Source: Pseudobdellovibrionaceae bacterium (GTDB lineage Bacteria; Bdellovibrionota; Bdellovibrionia; Bdellovibrionales; UBA1609). Taken from it: a DNA stretch of 64,000 nucleotides. The translations under genes and the position numbers were made by a program. The notes below the pieces were generated by a model. The model had not been told where the DNA came from. It did not search any database and worked only from the letters and a program-made list of their open reading frames with translations. Shown here one piece after another: positions 59,267 through 64,000 of the stretch. The stretch covers positions 1 through 64,000 of the forward strand of contig JAUVAX010000010.1 of the NCBI GenBank assembly GCA_030591685.1, read 5' to 3'. The stretch's first letter is position 1. Each line of letters opens with the position of its first letter.

Positions 59267-60601
59267 ATGAGTCAATTATTTATTATTATATTAGCAAGTT
59301 TCATTTCAGGTTGCTTTTGGTCTGATGATTTCAGAAGTATAGAAACAATTAAGAACTCAGGTCAACTCACTGTTCTTACTCGAAGCTCAAGTACAACATT
59401 TTATAGAAATAAAGAGGGATTGTTCGCAGGCTTTGAATTTGAACTCGCAAGCTTGTATGCAAAGCATATTGGTGTTGAGTTAAAAATGATCAATGTCCCA
59501 TCTTTTGAAATAGTTCTCTCCGGAGTTAAAGAGGGACGAGGCGATATAGCCGCTGCGAGCTTAACTAAAACAGCTGAAAGGTTGAAAGATTACTCAGCAA
59601 GTAGGCCTATTAATACAATTCGTCAAAAACTAGTGTGCCACCCCAGTTTTAAGGGCGAAAGTTTTAAGGATATTATTGGTAAAAAATTAGTTGTTGTTGA
59701 CGGCTCCAGTTATGATGAACGCTTAAAATGGTTAAAAAAAGTTAAATACCCTAACCTCAAGTGGTCGACAATTGATAACCTTTCATCAGATCAGGTTCTA
59801 CAACTTGTTTGGGAGGGTGGGCCTGATTGTACGGTTTTAGACTCTAACATTGCACAGGTACAAAAACGCTTTATGCCTGAGTTGAGAATAATAGATGACG
59901 TCTCTGAGGACCAAGACATTGTTTGGTACACGAACAAGAAAAACTCCCCATTGATGGCGTCAATCAACAAGTGGCTTCAACAAGAGGACACGAAGGCCAA
60001 TGTTGAGCGGCTGACATCAAGGTATTATGGTGAGTTTGGTGGAGGGTATAAGTATAATTTAAAATCCTTTGTCTTACGAATAAAAGCTGATTTAAAAAAG
60101 TATAAAAAACTTTTTGTATCAACAGGTCAGAGGTATGATATACCCTGGCAACTGATCGCGGCGGCCTCTTACCAGTTGTCCAATTGGGATGAGAGAGCCT
60201 TTCACCCCTCTGGTGGAAAGGGCTTGATGCTAATCACCAAGGCAATGATTAATAAAGCAAGTACTGGAGACCCATTGGACCCTGGGCGCAATATTGTAAT
60301 AGGGGTCAGTCACCTAAAGGCTCTAATGAATGATATGCCCATATCTATCCCCCCTAATGAGAGGCTTTGGCTTGCACTGGCTGCGTATAATATTGGGTGG
60401 CATCATATAGAGGATGCTCGTAAAATTGCCGCAGGGTTAAATTATAACCCCAATACATGGAATGGGGTTAAAAAGGCACTCCCGCTACTTTCACAGAAGC
60501 ACTATTATAAAGATTTAAAATATGGTTTTGCACAAGGGGTTGAGCCCCTCCTGTTTGTAAAACGAATTAAACAGTACTATAATGTTTTAAAAAAACAGTA
60601 A
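59267..60601 (+). CDS. MltF-like protein (SBP_bac_3 + SLT-like domain) lacking the catalytic Glu
   Basis: Lipobox MSQLFIIILASFISGC; SBP domain GQLTVLTRSSSTTFYRNKEGLFAGFEFELA; SLT-like AAASYQLSNWDERAFHPSGGKGLMLITKAM, LALAAYNIGWHH. Confidence 0.9.
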   Translation: MSQLFIIILASFISGCFWSDDFRSIETIKNSGQLTVLTRSSSTTFYRNKEGLFAGFEFELASLYAKHIGVELKMINVPSFEIVLSGVKEGRGDIAAASLTKTAERLKDYSASRPINTIRQKLVCHPSFKGESFKDIIGKKLVVVDGSSYDERLKWLKKVKYPNLKWSTIDNLSSDQVLQLVWEGGPDCTVLDSNIAQVQKRFMPELRIIDDVSEDQDIVWYTNKKNSPLMASINKWLQQEDTKANVERLTSRYYGEFGGGYKYNLKSFVLRIKADLKKYKKLFVSTGQRYDIPWQLIAAASYQLSNWDERAFHPSGGKGLMLITKAMINKASTGDPLDPGRNIVIGVSHLKALMNDMPISIPPNERLWLALAAYNIGWHHIEDARKIAAGLNYNPNTWNGVKKALPLLSQKHYYKDLKYGFAQGVEPLLFVKRIKQYYNVLKKQ

Positions 60602-60610
60602 GGAACTATT

Positions 60611-61234
60611 TTGCCCCCAACAAAAAGTCAGAAAAGTAAAACTTCTAAAGTGAGTATTAAAAAAAAAGTAACGCTGAAGACTAATGCTAAAAAGAAATCT
60701 AAAAAAAAGATTTCGCGAATTCCTATAGCCAAGTCAAAAGCCTCATTGAAAGTTGATCGGCCTGAGAAATTATTTAAACTAAAGGCCGCTTCATTGAAGA
60801 TCACAGTGAGTGCAACGGGGCAGCAGAGTTTTTGTTTAAAAAACTTTTTAGGACAAAAAGTTGTTCTTTATTTTTACCCCAAGGACCTCACCCCAGGGTG
60901 CACTGTTGAAGGACAAGACTTTAACTCATTATATAATAAATTTAAAAACAGCAACACTGTTATACTTGGAGTGTCGAGAGACACAGTGTCCCTGCATGAA
61001 AGATTTAAGGAAAAGTACGGCTTTAAATTTGAACTTCTCTCAGATAAAGACGAAAAACTATGCAAAGCTTTTGATGTTATTAAACTAAAAAAACTTTATG
61101 GGAGAGAATATTTAGGGGTTGATCGATCGACCTTTGTTATTGATGAGTCGGGAAAGATCATACAGCAATGGCGAGGAGTAAAAGTTAAAGGTCATGCCAA
61201 AGAGGTATTAGAGTTCATTAAGGCCATCGGCTGA
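60611..61234 (+). CDS. Bcp/PrxQ-type peroxiredoxin with Lys-rich N-terminal tail, TTG start
   Basis: VVLYFYPKDLTPGCTVEGQDF; N-terminal PTKSQKSKTSKVSIKKKVTLKTNAKKKSKKKIS. Confidence 0.9.
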   Translation: MPPTKSQKSKTSKVSIKKKVTLKTNAKKKSKKKISRIPIAKSKASLKVDRPEKLFKLKAASLKITVSATGQQSFCLKNFLGQKVVLYFYPKDLTPGCTVEGQDFNSLYNKFKNSNTVILGVSRDTVSLHERFKEKYGFKFELLSDKDEKLCKAFDVIKLKKLYGREYLGVDRSTFVIDESGKIIQQWRGVKVKGHAKEVLEFIKAIG

Positions 61235-62260
61235 GCCATCACTGAGTTCATTAATGGCTTGGATGAAAAAATCTATATCTTGTTTTGTGGTGTCAAAAGA
61301 GCACATCCATCTAAGGGTCCAATTTGTTTCGTCCCAAACATAGAAAAAGCATTTATTTTTTAAGGGCTTTATCCAGGCCCTAGGCACTGAGGGGAAAACA
61401 CTGTTGGCTTGCACAGGGTGTTTAATTTTAATTTTTTTAAAGGGTTCAAGTTTTTGAAGTAAATATTTGGCCATACTGTGTTCGTGCCCTGCTATTTCAG
61501 GCCAAAGTTCAAACAGCTTTATAAATTGAGCCGCTAAAAACCTTGATTTACTTGGCAGTTGCATGGCTTGTTTACGTAAAAATTTAAAGTCTTTGGCTAA
61601 ATCTTTATTAAAAAATACGACCGCCTCCCCGAAAAGTAGTCCATTTTTTGTTCCACCAAAAGAAAGAGCATCGGGTTGAGCTATGTTTGTCAGTTCAAGA
61701 AGCGTTAAATTTAAATAGTGTGCGGCTAAGATATATCGTGCTCCATCGATATGTAGCTTTAATGAGTGCTTGAGGCATGTTTTTTTTATATCTTGAAGTT
61801 CTTCAATACTGTAAACGGTGCCCACTTCTGTGGGCTGAGTGATGGAGACACATCCAGGCTGGGTATGGTGCTGATCGCCTAGCCGAGTGAGTTTTTCTTC
61901 GATCTGTGGTGCGGTTAGTTTACCGTCAACACTTTTAATGACTTCAAGTTTACAACCAATAATGGCCTCAGGGGCCGCGCATTCATCTAAATTTAAATGT
62001 GATATATCTGTACAAATAACACTCTGGTAACTTTTTATAAGAGCTTTCAAACAAAGAACATTGGCTGCGGTGCCGTTGAAAACAAAAAAACTCTCTGACT
62101 GGCTACCGAAGTTTTTTTTAAAAAGTTTTAGAGCACATTTAGTAACACTGTCAGTGCCGTAACTAGGGGCATGGGAGTTATTAACATCGATAATAGATTT
62201 TAAAAATTCAGGATGAATACCAGAGTGATTGTCGCTGCCGAGTGATTTTTTAAAATGCAT
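61208..62260 (-). CDS. Low-specificity L-threonine aldolase family protein
   Basis: GSDNHSGIHPEFL, SYGTDSVT, TQPTEVGTVYS, LHIDGARYILAAHYL, SFGGTKNGLLFGEA. Confidence 0.9.
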   Translation of the reverse strand: MHFKKSLGSDNHSGIHPEFLKSIIDVNNSHAPSYGTDSVTKCALKLFKKNFGSQSESFFVFNGTAANVLCLKALIKSYQSVICTDISHLNLDECAAPEAIIGCKLEVIKSVDGKLTAPQIEEKLTRLGDQHHTQPGCVSITQPTEVGTVYSIEELQDIKKTCLKHSLKLHIDGARYILAAHYLNLTLLELTNIAQPDALSFGGTKNGLLFGEAVVFFNKDLAKDFKFLRKQAMQLPSKSRFLAAQFIKLFELWPEIAGHEHSMAKYLLQKLEPFKKIKIKHPVQANSVFPSVPRAWIKPLKNKCFFYVWDETNWTLRWMCSFDTTKQDIDFFIQAINELSDGSADGLNEL

Positions 62261-63194
62261 AAGCGTTCATATAGCTATAAATAATTTGCGCCGCTAATTT
62301 ACTAGTACGATCGTCTAAATCAAGTGGTGGTGAGACTTCGTAAATACCAAGTGAGATAACATCGAGATGGCTAAGTAAGGCTTTGAAAAGTGGGAAAAAC
62401 ATTTCAGCAGTAAAACCGTTGGGCCAGGATTGACTACAGCCCATGGCTACGCTTGAAGAAAAGCAGTCAATATCTACGCTTATAAAGGTGGGGCGTTTTT
62501 TTTCTAACCAAGGTTGGAGCTCTTTAAGTATAAACTCAGTGCAGTTAAGGGGGCTATCTTGGATTGAGTTAAACTCAATAATCTTCGCACCCCTTTCTTT
62601 GCACCAGGAGTAGTGATTTAAACTATTGCATTGGGGTTGAATACCAATTTGTGCAAGATCAAATGAGGTTTCGTCATTGTAAAGTCTGTAAAAAGGGGTG
62701 CCACTGGAGAGGCCAGACTCTGAAGGTCGAACATCCAGGTGCGCATCGAAATTAAGAATAAGGGGCTTTTGGCCTTGTGTGCTTGTGTGTTTTAAAAAAG
62801 CACTTCCGTCAGGGTATCCATAATCATGACCTCCACCAATAGAGACCCACCTATGGCCTTTTTTTAAGTATTCATAGGAAGTGTTTTTTACGAACTCATG
62901 TCGTGATAAAAGGTCTAGGGAGGGGGTATTTAAATTACCCAGTTCATAAAGGGGTCTTGTTGATTTTTTAAACCCCGGGGTCATACGGTACAGTTGCTCG
63001 CGCACATGTTGGGGCCCGAGGTGGGCTCCTGGGCGGCCGTTATTAATTTTAATCCCTTCATCGTCAGGGTATCCGGCAAGTACAAGCCCAGGGCTATCTT
63101 GAGCAGACGTTGTGGGGGTTATTAAGTTGGCCAAGCGAGGATCTAGGTGGCTGGGATGCTGAGAGTATTTGCTTTCGGTGGGCAAAATAAACAT
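62250..63194 (-). CDS. Arginase/agmatinase/formimidoylglutamase family protein
   Basis: SIGGGHDYGYPDG, LNFDAHLDVRPSESGLSSGTPF, FISVDIDCFSSSVAMG. Confidence 0.88.
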   Translation of the reverse strand: MFILPTESKYSQHPSHLDPRLANLITPTTSAQDSPGLVLAGYPDDEGIKINNGRPGAHLGPQHVREQLYRMTPGFKKSTRPLYELGNLNTPSLDLLSRHEFVKNTSYEYLKKGHRWVSIGGGHDYGYPDGSAFLKHTSTQGQKPLILNFDAHLDVRPSESGLSSGTPFYRLYNDETSFDLAQIGIQPQCNSLNHYSWCKERGAKIIEFNSIQDSPLNCTEFILKELQPWLEKKRPTFISVDIDCFSSSVAMGCSQSWPNGFTAEMFFPLFKALLSHLDVISLGIYEVSPPLDLDDRTSKLAAQIIYSYMNAYAF

Positions 63195-63196
63195 TA

Positions 63197-63772
63197 TTAT
63201 TTTTTATTCACCGGAAGAAGATTGATGGTTCTAATCTTTTTTCCAGTAAGATTAAACACGGTGAGACTTAAGAGGCCATTAACAACTTGGATCCTTCCGG
63301 ATCCGCTGGAGAAGTTATCTGTAAAAATTATGGGCCATGATTTTTTAACCTCGTTAGGAGAAATATGATACTTAATAACTTTGTTAAGTTTAGGGGGAAG
63401 TGAGGTCGGCGTGGCTCCCGTGGTGTAATAATTAAGTGTGTTGAAGTCTTTAAAAACAAAATATTCAGAAAAAGGGGATCGCCAGGCCCCTAATATTTTT
63501 TTTAAACCAATGTATTTAATGGCGACCAATTTTACAGTTTGGTTAATAATATTTACATTGCCTTCACCATTAATGTAATCTCCGGAGCTGAGGCTGTTAA
63601 TGCTTTTTTTAATGCCGTTTGAGTTTGCTGAAATAATAAATGGAGTTTTGTAGTCCTCTAATTGGACGCAGGCTTTATGATCAATAAACTTAATTGTGCC
63701 TTTTATGGTGGCAGCAAGAGAGCAAAGGGGCGCAATTAAAATTGCTGCGGCAAGTAAATTTTTAATTTTCAT
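63197..63772 (-). CDS. Exported hypothetical protein
   Basis: Signal peptide MKIKNLLAAAILIAPLCSLAA. Confidence 0.6.
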   Translation of the reverse strand: MKIKNLLAAAILIAPLCSLAATIKGTIKFIDHKACVQLEDYKTPFIISANSNGIKKSINSLSSGDYINGEGNVNIINQTVKLVAIKYIGLKKILGAWRSPFSEYFVFKDFNTLNYYTTGATPTSLPPKLNKVIKYHISPNEVKKSWPIIFTDNFSSGSGRIQVVNGLLSLTVFNLTGKKIRTINLLPVNKK

Positions 63773-63850
63773 GTGTGGAAATTAATAGAAACCTCGCAAA
63801 AAATCAAAGGTTTATTAAGTTTAAGTTAAAAGGGCCTGCTGAACATTGCG

Positions 63851-64000
63851 TTAAACATCCACTCCACGCTTTGAAAAAACACTTTTTAGAGCCTCAAGGT
63901 GTGAGAGAGGGTAAAGCCCGACATGATCCCAGATGAGCTTTTTAAGCGCCTCTTTAGGGGTGAGCTTTTCAACGGTGACGAAGCGGTCATAAATATTGGC
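63851..64000 (-). CDS. C-terminal fragment of a protein of unknown function (runs off window)
   Basis: Reverse-strand open frame ANIYDRFVTVEKLTPKEALKKLIWDHVGLYPLSHLEALKSVFSKRGVDV*. Confidence 0.5.
   Translation of the reverse strand, partial: ANIYDRFVTVEKLTPKEALKKLIWDHVGLYPLSHLEALKSVFSKRGVDV

Noticed and set aside
62250-63194. Suspected active-site loss in the arginase-family protein (DIDCFSSS instead of DxDxxDP)
   Set aside because: GGGHD, DAHLD and DID metal ligands are kept; loss of the last Asp-Pro may be a normal subfamily variant.
1-64000. CRISPR arrays, IS elements, prophage, defence-system islands
   Set aside because: No regularly spaced direct repeats, transposase/integrase motifs or recognisable defence genes were seen; gene content is chromosomal housekeeping.

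Overview
This is a gene-dense, AT-leaning bacterial chromosomal segment carrying about 68 protein-coding genes and one tRNA-Arg(TCG). I saw no rRNA, CRISPR array, transposase, integrase or phage structural genes. Most of it is housekeeping: a thiolase next to a CoA-transferase fragment, miaB, guaB-guaA, queF, a TrmH-type methyltransferase, a THUMP/RlmL-like methyltransferase, ctaA, purE-purK, grx, dus, fumC, ettA, map, ahcY, plsC, greB and bcp. Lipoproteins, exported beta-rich proteins and proteins with very long Lys-rich (KKA/KKV/KKAT) tails are scattered among these genes. That mix, including a Lys-repeat protein ending in a SWIB domain, suggests a Bdellovibrionota-like (possibly predatory) bacterium, but the taxonomy is inference. 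The items most worth follow-up are: an MltF-like lytic transglycosylase whose catalytic Glu is replaced by Leu; a one-polypeptide formyltransferase plus NodB deacetylase fusion; an exported protein with a PD-(D/E)XK-like nuclease motif; a DnaJ-like gene split by a C9 tract; a possible structured RNA with a 12-bp closing stem in a 600-bp intergenic gap; and a group of Lys-tailed, probably nucleic-acid-binding proteins, one of them a peroxiredoxin. All calls come from reading the sequence; no database search was run.
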